Below are positions 9,223-18,286 of a stretch of DNA of 64,000 nucleotides, one piece after another (the stretch's first letter is position 1; the number at the start of each line of letters is the position of its first letter). The notes beneath the pieces were generated by a model. The model saw only the letters and a program-made list of their open reading frames with translations, had not been told where the DNA came from and searched no databases. A program made the position numbers and the translations under genes. The DNA is from an uncultured Acidobacteriaceae bacterium. Its GTDB lineage: Bacteria > Acidobacteriota > Terriglobia > Terriglobales > Acidobacteriaceae. Where the stretch lies: assembly GCA_937879855.1 (NCBI GenBank), contig CALFMO010000006.1:1-64000 (forward strand), given 5' to 3'.

Positions 9223-10923
9223 TTATTCCACCAGCGTTCCGTCCGGCGCAAATACAGGGAAGCCATCCCAGGGCCGCGACATGCGTAGCTGCGCGAGTGC
9301 CGCGTCACGGTTGTGGTCGAAGAGAAAAAGCCCATAGTTGTAATGTAAAATCCGGTCATCCGGATTTTTTCGAATCGCCCAGTCATATTGCGCAGCGGTC
9401 TCATCCGGGCTTTCGGCGGGAGCCTCAGCCTGAATTGTTAACCGCATGACCTGATCCGAGTGGTTGAGTTGATTGGTAAACGGAGGCCGTTGAAGCCGCT
9501 GCAGCATCTCCGCTGCGATGCGCGCCCGATCGTGACCGGTGAATGCCAACAGTTGTTCGCACTCCGCCTCGGACGGAACGCCCCCTGGCTGCGCCGGACG
9601 TCCAGCCTCCACGGCGAGTTTGCTTGCGATCTGCAGAAACATGGCTCGCGCCAGCATGTAGTTGCCGAGCGGAGTCATATGCACGTGCTCATACACCAGG
9701 TCGCTGCCGATGATGCCGTTGGGACTCTCCTTGGAGAACATTTCTTCGGCATCCACCAATTCCGCCCCCGGAGTCGACGATGCAACCGAGCGATTAATTT
9801 CGTTGATCCTGCTGTCGGCGCGAAACCGCAGCGTGTCGAGGTCGCGAGCGCGAAGAAAATGCTGCTTGGCGCCCGCGTAGTCTTCCTGCATCCACAGATT
9901 CCGCGCCATGCGAAATTCCAGCTCGGCGTACTGATCATCAATCTTCGCCGCCGCCTGGTACGCCTTCAACGCTTCGGCATACGAGCGTCCGCTTTCCAGG
10001 GCCGATCCCTGTTCCACCAGCGTCGTCCACGAACGCAATTCATCTGGCTGGAGATTCTCGCGATGCAGAGACGAGAACGGCCCACAGTCCTTCAGATTTG
10101 TGGCCACGCTGCTGACAATGACCCTGGCGCCAGACTTGCGAGCCACCGCTACCGTTTCGCGCAGGTTCTGCTCAAAGTTCGCATATACATAGTTCATCGG
10201 CGGCGAACTCTCGCGCACCTGTTTGTCGAGAAACATCTCCATCCCGCCCCATTCTTGCTTTTGAGTTCCTACTTTGGTAAGAAGCTGTCCAATGCGGGTG
10301 GAATGAACGAAGATGCTGGCGCGGACGACGGGCAGGCTCATGCCCGAAGAAGTCAGTGCGGTCCCCGGCCCATACGGTCCGACAACTTCGTTGTTGCCCG
10401 AGTAGATGATGAAGAGATCTGGCTTCTGCCCCGCAAGACCTTTCGCGATCGGCAACAACACGTGGGAGTTGATGGCAACGCTGCCCGTATTCACAACCTC
10501 GAACTTCATCGAGGGATAGCGTTGCTGCAACATCACCTCCAAATAACGACTGAAGGCGTAGGCGGGATCGGGATCGCCCATGGCCGCGGATTCGCCCAGC
10601 ACGAAAATCCGGAAAGTCTTGTGCCCTTTCTCCGTCGGAATCGCGTAGGCTTGCGGCGTCTTGATCATGCCCGGCGGAAAGAACGGCGCCGGAAAGAACA
10701 GGTTGTAGCAGGCAGCGGCCTGGCCCTTCACAGTGCAGGGCACGAGAAGGTCGGTAGAAAATCCGACGCCGAACCAGCGTAACGCGCCCTCCATTGCGCC
10801 CAACAACACAATTGGCGCAAGGATTGCCGTGGCGATCTGCGGCCAATAGTGCTTGCGACGACCTGCACGTTCGCTCGACTTGGCCACAGCTTCTATCGCC
10901 GTGTTTGTCGCCGGAAGCGTCAT
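9223..10923 (-). CDS. Membrane-anchored SGNH-like protein with TPR region (DltD/AlgX-type role)
   Basis: A 566-residue protein with one N-terminal membrane segment (about 27-47) and an extracytoplasmic SGNH-like domain: GES at 110-112 (nucleophile block), SGNNEVVGP near 170, and a late DLVYEHVHMTPLG holding the Asp/His pair near 415. Helical repeats resembling TPRs lie inside and after it. SGNH proteins partner MBOAT enzymes in acylation of exported polymers (DltD, AlgX/J). The longer frame upstream of ATG 10923 lacks the expected membrane start. It lies tail to tail with the MBOAT gene. Confidence 0.8.
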   Translation of the reverse strand: MTLPATNTAIEAVAKSSERAGRRKHYWPQIATAILAPIVLLGAMEGALRWFGVGFSTDLLVPCTVKGQAAACYNLFFPAPFFPPGMIKTPQAYAIPTEKGHKTFRIFVLGESAAMGDPDPAYAFSRYLEVMLQQRYPSMKFEVVNTGSVAINSHVLLPIAKGLAGQKPDLFIIYSGNNEVVGPYGPGTALTSSGMSLPVVRASIFVHSTRIGQLLTKVGTQKQEWGGMEMFLDKQVRESSPPMNYVYANFEQNLRETVAVARKSGARVIVSSVATNLKDCGPFSSLHRENLQPDELRSWTTLVEQGSALESGRSYAEALKAYQAAAKIDDQYAELEFRMARNLWMQEDYAGAKQHFLRARDLDTLRFRADSRINEINRSVASSTPGAELVDAEEMFSKESPNGIIGSDLVYEHVHMTPLGNYMLARAMFLQIASKLAVEAGRPAQPGGVPSEAECEQLLAFTGHDRARIAAEMLQRLQRPPFTNQLNHSDQVMRLTIQAEAPAESPDETAAQYDWAIRKNPDDRILHYNYGLFLFDHNRDAALAQLRMSRPWDGFPVFAPDGTLVE

Positions 10924-11106
10924 TGTTCTCGGTGATTGCGATTTCGCGATACAGGGCTGGACAAGATCTGATTCCGCGGGCCTAACCGCAGCACCAGTTC
11001 GTTCATCCAGCCCTGCCGGTTCCGGGCATGCAGTTGTTCCGCTTGGAAGCGAACAACCGTCTGCCACAGAAAAACGAAGTGTGAGCGCTGATGCGTTCGA
11101 ACGGGC

Positions 11107-13023
11107 TCACTTGGCCTTAACTACCGCCTGTCTCAGTGCTGCAGACGCGGCCACCGTACCATCCCCATTGTGCGCCACCGAATGGCAAGTCAGCGTGCAC
11201 GTGTTCGTGCTCCGGTTGTACGCGATCGGAGCCGCGCCGTTCTGCCCCACCACGTTGGCATCGAAATTCACCATCCGTTCTCCGGTGATGGTTGGGGTTG
11301 TGGCGCCCATGCCGTGCGCCGTGTGACACACCGAACAGCTGAACCCGTATTGAACGGAATGCAAATTATGTTGCGTAAAGCTGGTGTTGGCGAAAATCTG
11401 CGTCAGGTCGTGGCATTTGGCGCACATTGAAAAAGGTCCGGCCACGCTGGTATCGGGGTTTGGAAAGAGATTCGTTACCGGCCCACCAGGAATCGCTGCC
11501 TGGCTGAATTGATAATTGCGCTCGAGAATGTGCGAATTGATCGAGCCGTGCGGACCATTCGGTCCAGCCCCTCCGAACTCGCGATTGTCGTCGCTGTTAT
11601 GGCAATCGGTGCAGAAGATCTGAGTGCCGACCAGCCGCGCCGAAGCCAGCCCTTTTTCATCCAGCATGTTCGCCAGCAAACTCGGCTGGGGCAGCGGACT
11701 CGAACGACTGTGTGTTACCGGGTGACTCGAAGTAGCCGTCGACGCCAGTTCCGGAATAATGTTCAGCGGGTCGGGGGCGCTCACTACCCGAATGGGCGCG
11801 TATCCATAAATAAGCAACCGCTGCTTGCCGATGCTGGTACCGTGGCAGCGCAGGCATGTCTCATACTGGTTGACTGCGGGAATGATCGGAGTAACGCCAT
11901 CAAGCGCGCTCACGCCGGTCGCTCCCGCCTGCGGCGGACGAATGGCGGGAGGCGCGGAGAATTGCAACTCGGGATTGGATGCGTGCGCGCTGTGGCAATC
12001 CACGCACGCCGCGTGCCGGTTATTGTTGAGCAACGGCGCCTCGGCGGCATCGTGATAATTATTTCCCGCGGGCAGAGGATGGCTCACCTTCGCGACCTCG
12101 GCCATGATGTTGGAGATCGCCGGTGAAAGATACGTTCCTCCACCATGACAGGTCATACAACTTTGAGTAACTGAATCGTAGGCTGGAGCCGCGGGCGTCG
12201 CTGGCCGCAACAGCCGCGCTGGCGCAACCGAATCATGCGACATGTGGCACGACGTACACGCATTCACTCCGACGGTGGGATATGGTCCGGCATGCGCGTC
12301 AGGTGAAACCTGGTTCGTGGCCGTCTGGTGGATGCTATTCGTGAAACCTGCCAGCGGATTGATCTGTCCCACCACAACCCGATTTGGATCGTGGCAAGCC
12401 AGGCACATCTGTGCGTTGGAACTGTCGCGCACCAGAAAGTTTTGCGCAATGCGGTCTTTGTTCTGAACGTGCGGGTCGTGGCAACTGGTGCATTCAATAT
12501 TGCCCTTCACCAACGTCACCGCTCCTGTTGCATCGGCCGTCTTGCCTTGCGTGGCCAGCGATGCAACCAGGTTCGAAGCGTCTTTCAGCGGCACCACCAG
12601 ACTGAACGGATGCGACCCCGTCAGTGTCGTACCAAAAGAGTCGGCCGCGTTCAGAGATCCGACCACCGGCAACTGACCATAGGCGGCGGACTGACCTACG
12701 CCCACCGTCCCGTCGTGACAACTCAGACAAAGGCTGCTACCCACGCCGAGTGTGGGCTGCGTGGTCCCCAGGTTCGGATCGGTCGTGCTCGTATAAGGCA
12801 CGTACGATTTCTGCGACAACTTCTGGTTCCACAGCGGTGTATTTCCTCCCAGCCCGCTGTGCGGCGCATGACAGAAAGTGCAGGCCAGACTTCCTTGAGA
12901 ATAGACCGACGCGCCGCTCGATACTGTCATGTTGTGCATGCCCAACACGTCTGCGCTGGGCTGCACCTGGGCAAAACTCTGTGCGACCATGAGCACACCG
13001 GCGAGAGTGAGCAGCGGCTTCAC
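11107..13023 (-). CDS. Secreted multihaem cytochrome c (11 CXXCH plus one CX3CH)
   Basis: A 638-residue protein with a signal peptide (residues 1-18). I count eleven CXXCH haem sites (CTFCH first, CSVCH last) and one CTLTCH near the C-terminus, so up to 12 haems. SHP motifs (GSHPF, SHPLP, SHPVT) may give distal His ligands. It starts at GTG 13023, and the GTGA overlaps the stop of the NHL gene, with GAGGAGG upstream, so translation is coupled. It is third in a barrel-NHL-cytochrome operon. A role in electron transfer across or outside the outer membrane is inferred from context. Confidence 0.9.
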   Translation of the reverse strand: MKPLLTLAGVLMVAQSFAQVQPSADVLGMHNMTVSSGASVYSQGSLACTFCHAPHSGLGGNTPLWNQKLSQKSYVPYTSTTDPNLGTTQPTLGVGSSLCLSCHDGTVGVGQSAAYGQLPVVGSLNAADSFGTTLTGSHPFSLVVPLKDASNLVASLATQGKTADATGAVTLVKGNIECTSCHDPHVQNKDRIAQNFLVRDSSNAQMCLACHDPNRVVVGQINPLAGFTNSIHQTATNQVSPDAHAGPYPTVGVNACTSCHMSHDSVAPARLLRPATPAAPAYDSVTQSCMTCHGGGTYLSPAISNIMAEVAKVSHPLPAGNNYHDAAEAPLLNNNRHAACVDCHSAHASNPELQFSAPPAIRPPQAGATGVSALDGVTPIIPAVNQYETCLRCHGTSIGKQRLLIYGYAPIRVVSAPDPLNIIPELASTATSSHPVTHSRSSPLPQPSLLANMLDEKGLASARLVGTQIFCTDCHNSDDNREFGGAGPNGPHGSINSHILERNYQFSQAAIPGGPVTNLFPNPDTSVAGPFSMCAKCHDLTQIFANTSFTQHNLHSVQYGFSCSVCHTAHGMGATTPTITGERMVNFDANVVGQNGAAPIAYNRSTNTCTLTCHSVAHNGDGTVAASAALRQAVVKAK

Positions 13024-14138
13024 GGTTGCCTCCTCGCGTCCGCCGCTTGCGCGAGGCCGTAGTAGTGAAACACCTGTACCCGCCGGTTAAACGAATCGAC
13101 CACGTAAATGCGATCGTGCTCGTCGATCTGCAGTCCGGTCGGCAATTGAAACTGTTCCGCACCGGTCCCCCTGCCGCCGAAGTAATAGAGCAGTTGCCCT
13201 TGCTCATTGAACACCTGCACCACGCCCCATTGGCCGTCGACTACATAGAGATGCGACTCGGAATCAAACCCAATTCCCTTGGGTCGAAATATCCATCCCG
13301 CGCCATCGCCGATTTTTCCGATGGTGTAGCGAAATGTGCCCGACCGGTCCAACACCTGTACGCGGAAGTTCATGGCGTCGACCACCGCCAGATCATTTCC
13401 ATGCAGCCGCAATTCGGTCGGATAGTTGAACTCGCCGTCGCCCGCGCCTGTCTTTCCGATCATCTGCAGCACGCTGCCTTGCATGTCCATCACGAAAATC
13501 TTGTTGCGCAGCGTGTCCGTCACAAAAATGCGCTGCGCCGCCGAATCCACCGCAATTCCCGTGGGACGTTTGAAATATCCCTCGCCGCCCTTCAGGGCTC
13601 CGATCGTTCGCCGAAATTTGCCGTTCGCATCGAAGACAAAAATCTTGCCCGATTCAGAATCGGTTACATAAATGTTGTCCTCGGCGTCGACAGCCACGCA
13701 CTGCGGCGTCAGCATGGGATTTTTTCCGGCGTCACGACGCGAAATGAATTTGTACTTTTCTCGGCCGAAATCGAAAATATGCACGCCCCGCGCGGCCACA
13801 TCGCTCACAATGATTCGTCCGTGCGAATCGGTGACCACGCTGTAAGGGCTGACCAGGTAATGAAAATCTGGCTGGCCCGCGATCACATCGACGACGCGGG
13901 TCCAAAAACTGCGCTTAGGTTTGACCTCGCGCTCCAGGCTGAAGCTGCGTTCGAACGAGAGTTTCCGCCCGCCGTCCATCAGCAGATCGGGCGCTGGCGG
14001 CAGCACCGTTTCCTTCGGCCGCTTCGCCGCGAGGCCTGGCATCGCGAGCAGCAGCGCGAGCAACTGCACCAACCCGGCGGCACTCAGCCTGCTGCGAGAA
14101 GTCGATCCGCGCCCCTCCGCTAGAAGAAGTCGAACCAT
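13020..14138 (-). CDS. NHL-repeat beta-propeller protein
   Basis: A 372-residue protein with an N-terminal hydrophobic stretch (about 20-38) and six or so NHL repeats, seen as recurring P.G(I/V)AVD....(I/L)YV(T/V)D....(V/I)..F units. NHL propellers are extracytoplasmic binding platforms often found beside multihaem cytochrome genes. The start overlaps the end of the barrel gene by 19 bases and the stop overlaps the cytochrome start, so all three are translationally linked. The first residues are uncertain, since ATG 14138 gives a rather long basic leader. A second NHL protein sits at 18773-20050. Confidence 0.85.
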   Translation of the reverse strand: MVRLLLAEGRGSTSRSRLSAAGLVQLLALLLAMPGLAAKRPKETVLPPAPDLLMDGGRKLSFERSFSLEREVKPKRSFWTRVVDVIAGQPDFHYLVSPYSVVTDSHGRIIVSDVAARGVHIFDFGREKYKFISRRDAGKNPMLTPQCVAVDAEDNIYVTDSESGKIFVFDANGKFRRTIGALKGGEGYFKRPTGIAVDSAAQRIFVTDTLRNKIFVMDMQGSVLQMIGKTGAGDGEFNYPTELRLHGNDLAVVDAMNFRVQVLDRSGTFRYTIGKIGDGAGWIFRPKGIGFDSESHLYVVDGQWGVVQVFNEQGQLLYYFGGRGTGAEQFQLPTGLQIDEHDRIYVVDSFNRRVQVFHYYGLAQAADARRQP

Positions 14139-16018
14139 CTGGATATCCCGATGAAATACGATGTAGTGTTGGCCGGCGCCCCCACGGCGCTGATGCCCTG
14201 TGTGAACCGCGTGTAACCGCCTTGCACTCCGATCCTGCGCAAATGGTACTGTAACTGGGCGTTGAAGATTTCAGTATTGTTGTGCGAGATCGTCTGTCCT
14301 ACGGTGTTGCTGATGGCGCGGTTGAAGCTGCCCGCGAGCACCAGGCGCCGCACTGGCGTCAACGAGATTCCTCCGCCGTAACTCGTGCCCCCAAAAGTGA
14401 TGAAGTCGGTCACCCCGGGCGTCGCGGTCACCGGGACGAATCCGCCCGCGCCCAGCAGCGAGATTCCCGTTGCCTGCGTGTAGTTGCCAGTCAGGTTGAA
14501 CTTCCGCGATCCGAACGATGTCGAATAGCCTTCGCCGCTGCTACTCGTTCCCTGAAAATTTGTCAGGCCGCTATGCGTTCCGTTAAAGGCCACTGTCCAC
14601 TGCAAGCCCGCCGGCAAACGCCGGTGCGCGTTCGCACTGTAGCTGTAATAGGAAGTTGTATAGGTAACCAGCAGCGTTTGCACATTCTGCGCATAGGTGA
14701 AGACCCCGGAGGTCTGGAACCCCTTGATGTTGTGAAAAAAGTTCACGTTGCCGACAAATCCCAGTGCGTTGGTTCCCTGCCCGTTGCTGCTGTCGATCAC
14801 TGAACCGGAAAACGTGAACATATCGAATAGTCTCTTCCCGTAATTCACCGTACCGCTCAAATACGTGCCGGTATAGTTCTTTCCAAAATATTGCTGGTCA
14901 TAGTAGGTGGCTTGCGCGGTGGCCGAAAGATTATTGGTGAATTGGTAGGTTGCGCCTCCGCCCACCGTCGAGGAGTGTGCCCCCGATCCCAGGCTGAGTC
15001 CCGGCTGCGCCGTCCCGGTGCCGCTCACGGTTTGCGACAGGAATCCGTTCAGATTGCTGGTGTAGTTCTCGGTGACATTCAACGACAGTTTCTGGAGTGG
15101 ATGGAAGCTTGCTCCCGTGGTTACGATGTCATCGGTGTAGTTGGACCGGTTCGAGTTCAGGCCCGCATCCGTGAAGTAGGCGGTATCGGCCGACGAGCGG
15201 CTATAGTTCAAGTAGAACTGCCCGTGAAGAGGCAACGGATGTTGCACTCCGAATCCCACGTCATTGCCGGTTGAATCCTGCACGGACTCGGATTGTCCCG
15301 CCAGGAATTGAGGGAATTTGGAGTTCAAACTGTTGCGGTCGTAAAACGCATTCAGGCGAAATCCCTCGATCTGATAGCCTGAACGCACGTTGAAGAGCCG
15401 CGTATTGGAATCAGTGGTCTCGTTGGTTCCGTAAATCGTGCCGCTGCCGTCACCTTGCGAGTATCCGACCGTCAGCGTGGGCAGGTTCGGCAACAGAGCG
15501 CTCCAGTTAATTCCGAATCCCTGGCCTTTGCCGATGGTGGTGAAGTTCGGCTGTCCGGCCAGCCCAAAAGTTCCACTGCTGTTGCGATCGTAGCGGTAGC
15601 TGACCGAACCTGGAAAATGGCTGCCCCGGAACAAGTCAACAGTCGCACTCACTCCCGTCGCTCCGGTCAGCGATTGATAACTGGAGTTGTCTCGCGACTG
15701 GTTGTAGTAAGGCGTGGCCGTGAACGAAATGAAGTTCGGATTGTAGTAGTAACCTGAAAGTCTGCCGTCCATACCGAAGGTCAGCCCGTGCTGTGACGAC
15801 ACTACGTCGCCGTAGTCTCCGGTATATCCGAAGGTGAACAAGCCGCCGGCGCTCAATTTAGTGTTTTCGCCGATTGACAGTTGTGGGTTTTGGGATTGCG
15901 GCTGGTTTTGGGCGTAGATGAACGGAGCCATCATCAATACCGCGAATGCGATGATGCGTCGTGCGCTCCTCATTCCGCCACTTCCCCTTCTGGCCGGAGG
16001 CTCAGAATCGACCTTCAT
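14120..16018 (-). CDS. Outer-membrane beta-barrel protein of a porin-cytochrome type locus
   Basis: A 632-residue protein with a signal peptide (core RIIAFAVLMMAPFIYAQ). The rest is almost entirely alternating polar/aromatic beta strands rich in Gly, Ser, Asn and Tyr, ending in RWFDFF; a terminal Phe is the classic BAM insertion signal. Size and position first in an operon with an NHL protein and a 12-haem cytochrome resemble the barrel of porin-cytochrome conduits. I could not align it to MtrB, so homology is not claimed. AAAGGA precedes ATG 16018. Confidence 0.78.
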   Translation of the reverse strand: MKVDSEPPARRGSGGMRSARRIIAFAVLMMAPFIYAQNQPQSQNPQLSIGENTKLSAGGLFTFGYTGDYGDVVSSQHGLTFGMDGRLSGYYYNPNFISFTATPYYNQSRDNSSYQSLTGATGVSATVDLFRGSHFPGSVSYRYDRNSSGTFGLAGQPNFTTIGKGQGFGINWSALLPNLPTLTVGYSQGDGSGTIYGTNETTDSNTRLFNVRSGYQIEGFRLNAFYDRNSLNSKFPQFLAGQSESVQDSTGNDVGFGVQHPLPLHGQFYLNYSRSSADTAYFTDAGLNSNRSNYTDDIVTTGASFHPLQKLSLNVTENYTSNLNGFLSQTVSGTGTAQPGLSLGSGAHSSTVGGGATYQFTNNLSATAQATYYDQQYFGKNYTGTYLSGTVNYGKRLFDMFTFSGSVIDSSNGQGTNALGFVGNVNFFHNIKGFQTSGVFTYAQNVQTLLVTYTTSYYSYSANAHRRLPAGLQWTVAFNGTHSGLTNFQGTSSSGEGYSTSFGSRKFNLTGNYTQATGISLLGAGGFVPVTATPGVTDFITFGGTSYGGGISLTPVRRLVLAGSFNRAISNTVGQTISHNNTEIFNAQLQYHLRRIGVQGGYTRFTQGISAVGAPANTTSYFIGISRWFDFF

Positions 16019-16261
16019 TACATTCCTTTAAGGCACAACGCTTGCCAAAGAGGCTTCCACCCCACACTTTCTAATCGCTTGAAAACACAGGTATTAGGGA
16101 GTGGTTAAGAGTGCTGATTAGACGCAAATTCGCGCCGGGTGCGGCATATCACCCGATTCCCGAGTTGAAATACACAACAACGGAAGATCAGCCGTTTTTT
16201 TGGCTTTTAATGAGAAACCTGCCGGTTGACCGTCACCGCGGGAAGGATTGCGTTGTAGCAA
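16019..16261. other. Intergenic region upstream of the barrel operon
   Basis: About 240 bases without a convincing reading frame. It must hold the minus-strand promoter for the barrel-NHL-cytochrome operon and the end of the isomerase transcript. An A/T-rich patch near 16060-16110 is a plausible promoter site, but I see no clear -35/-10 pair or hairpin. Confidence 0.35.
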
Positions 16262-17284
16262 CTACACCACCTCGATTTTCGCCTTCGCCCGCAATTGCTT
16301 CGCTAGGTTCGAACGCAGCTTCTCATACTTGCTTTTCTGCAAATCCGAACTTAGTTCGCTCTTGACCTCCGACAGCGGCTTCTTGCGCGCCGGGCTATGC
16401 GCGTTCAGGCGGATGATGGTGTAAGCGCTCTCAATCTGGATGAGACTGGTGATCTGCCCAGACTGTATGGCCTGCAACGATCGCACGACCTGCGGTGGCA
16501 ACTTGTCGGCGGGCACCACCTTGTGGTCGCCCATATTTACGCGGAAATCGTCTTCCGAAATTTTTTCCGCCAGCAATCCGAAATCCTGGTAGGTCTTTGT
16601 CGCCTTCGCCTGGCGCAGCGCGTCCTCTGCCTTCGTGCGCGCCTGCTTCGCCTGCTCGGCGGTGGACTTCAGCGGCGGCACGACAGAAATGCTCTGGAAC
16701 GTAAACGTCTCCGGCTGACTGAAGCGAGCCGCATTCTTGATGTAGTAAGCCTGCAACTCGGCTGGCGTTACGCTCGCCTTCAGTTCCACGTCCGCCTTCA
16801 GCACCTGCTCGATGAGCAACGATCGCCGTATCTGCTGGCGCAGTTGTTGCTCGGAACCGTGCATCTCGGTCTGCAAGTATTGCTGGTATTGATCTGGACT
16901 GTTGAACTGTTTGCGAAATTCAGTTTCCGCGCGATTCAGTTTCTCCGCTGGAATTGCGAGCTTGCGCCGTACCGCTTCCTGGTACACCAGTTCTTCAAAA
17001 ATGATCATCTCCAGCGCGCCCTGCCGAATTTGCGCTTCCTGTGCCTTGGGAAAACCATTGTGCTGTTGCGCGTAGGGAAAAATCGTATACATCTCACGCA
17101 GCAGGTCGCGGTCGGTCAGCACGGCCCCGTTCACCCGAGCGACCGGTTTGTCGCTCACTTGCAGGGGAGACGTTTGGGCGGAGGCCGTACTCGCAATTGC
17201 GCTCGGCGCGTGCGAAGCCATTTGCGCCGCTGCCGCGGCGAGTGCCGTTGTCAGGAACCCGCTGATCAGGAGTTGGTATTTCAT
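16262..17284 (-). CDS. Periplasmic peptidyl-prolyl isomerase, SurA/PpiC type
   Basis: A 340-residue protein with a signal peptide, a SurA-like helical N-terminal chaperone region (VARVNGAVLTDRDLLREM, then QIRQGALEMIIFEELVYQEA), a charged central section, and a parvulin-like domain (FGLLAEKISED...LPPQVVRSLQAIQSGQITSLIQ). It probably folds secreted or outer-membrane proteins. It sits between the tetrahaem cytochrome and the barrel on the same strand, which suggests it serves the products of this locus. A terminator separates it from the upstream cytochrome gene, so it may depend on read-through. Confidence 0.85.
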   Translation of the reverse strand: MKYQLLISGFLTTALAAAAAQMASHAPSAIASTASAQTSPLQVSDKPVARVNGAVLTDRDLLREMYTIFPYAQQHNGFPKAQEAQIRQGALEMIIFEELVYQEAVRRKLAIPAEKLNRAETEFRKQFNSPDQYQQYLQTEMHGSEQQLRQQIRRSLLIEQVLKADVELKASVTPAELQAYYIKNAARFSQPETFTFQSISVVPPLKSTAEQAKQARTKAEDALRQAKATKTYQDFGLLAEKISEDDFRVNMGDHKVVPADKLPPQVVRSLQAIQSGQITSLIQIESAYTIIRLNAHSPARKKPLSEVKSELSSDLQKSKYEKLRSNLAKQLRAKAKIEVV

Positions 17285-17314
17285 ATTTCCTCGCTCGCTA
17301 ACTTCGATAAGTTC

Positions 17315-17346
17315 GAAAAAAAAGGGGAGAGCAAATCCTCTCCCCT
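17315..17346 (-). terminator. Rho-independent terminator after the tetrahaem cytochrome
   Basis: On the minus strand, GGGGAGA pairs with TCTCCCC around an 8-base loop and is followed directly by eight T residues. It lies 20 bases past the cytochrome stop and 31 bases before the isomerase start, where it could attenuate rather than fully stop transcription. Confidence 0.9.
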
Positions 17347-17365
17347 CTGGTGTAACGTCCTGGAT

Positions 17366-18286
17366 CTACTGGAATACCGTCTTGATGTTGTTGGTGTTAT
17401 TAGCTTCGTTCGCCTCGCCAAAGTGGCACTGGCGGCAGAACTGCGTTGTCGAAGGCGCATTCGTGTTGGCGATGTTGCTGACGTTCGGGTTGTACGGGCC
17501 GTTGATGAAGAAGTAGGTGGCATAGAACTTGCCGCCGCCGTCTCCTGCGATCGGGCTCGCTGCGGTCGACGTATAAACGGTCATCACGTGCTGGTTGTGG
17601 CAGGTGGTGCATAGCACGAAGGGTTGGCCCGTCGCGGTCGTGCCTGTTGGGGCAGACCATTTTCCGGGCGCTAGGGATGGCCAGCCGTAGTTGGCCACGA
17701 ACTGCGCATACGCAGTCCCAGGAGTCACCGTCAGCACTCCCCCGGTATTCACTAAGCCGTTTCCAGCGCGGATCGTAGCTTGCTGTCCCACCGGGTGATC
17801 GTTGGTGTAATTGCCGGCTACGCCAGTGCCGTCATTTCCGAGTAGGGTTGGGATCGGGTTGCTGCCATAGGCAGTCTGGGTTAGAAGGCCAATTTTCTGT
17901 TCATACGAGTAGTTGGCCATCATGTTTTTCGCAGTGACGTTGCCGTCATGGCAGCTCAGGCACAGCAGAATGCCGCCCACTTCCTGCGTACCGGTCTGAA
18001 TTCCATTGGGCAGAACTTCTGCATAACTGCCGCTGTCGCCGAAAAGTATCGACTTGCCATACAGCGGACTTGCATCCTGGCCCCACAATGCATAGCTTCC
18101 GGCATCAGCCGCGCCATTTTGGCCGGAGCCAAAGGAGCCGCTGTGCGGTTGGTGACAACCCGCGCATCCGCGGCCGTTGTTCCCGTGTGCGCCGAGGACG
18201 TCAACGCCAGGCGATGACCAATTCTGCGCCATCACCAAGCCCCCGACTGCGAGTACGAAAAGTACCAATAACATCGCTTTCTTCAT
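17366..18286 (-). CDS. Secreted tetrahaem cytochrome c
   Basis: A 306-residue protein with a signal peptide (MKKAMLLVLFVLAVGGLVMAQ) and four CXXCH sites: CAGCH, CLSCH, CTTCH and CRQCH. A TNDHPVG motif probably donates a distal His. The start of the mature protein (SPGVDVLGAHG...CAGCHQPHSG) closely parallels the 12-haem protein (SADVLGMHN...CTFCHAPHSG), so the two are related. Four haems plus neighbouring NHL and PPIase genes recall loci for polymerising extracellular cytochromes in Geobacter; that comparison is inference. A strong terminator follows. Confidence 0.88.
   Translation of the reverse strand: MKKAMLLVLFVLAVGGLVMAQNWSSPGVDVLGAHGNNGRGCAGCHQPHSGSFGSGQNGAADAGSYALWGQDASPLYGKSILFGDSGSYAEVLPNGIQTGTQEVGGILLCLSCHDGNVTAKNMMANYSYEQKIGLLTQTAYGSNPIPTLLGNDGTGVAGNYTNDHPVGQQATIRAGNGLVNTGGVLTVTPGTAYAQFVANYGWPSLAPGKWSAPTGTTATGQPFVLCTTCHNQHVMTVYTSTAASPIAGDGGGKFYATYFFINGPYNPNVSNIANTNAPSTTQFCRQCHFGEANEANNTNNIKTVFQ

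Noticed and set aside
9460..10782. Long open frame on the plus strand opposite the SGNH-like gene
   Set aside because: It has no ribosome site, domain or signal and is rich in Arg/His/Pro, as expected of an antisense shadow in G+C-rich DNA. The same applies to long frames opposite the NHL genes (13026-14123, 18872-20110), the isomerase (16397-17614) and the 16-haem gene (20074-21105).
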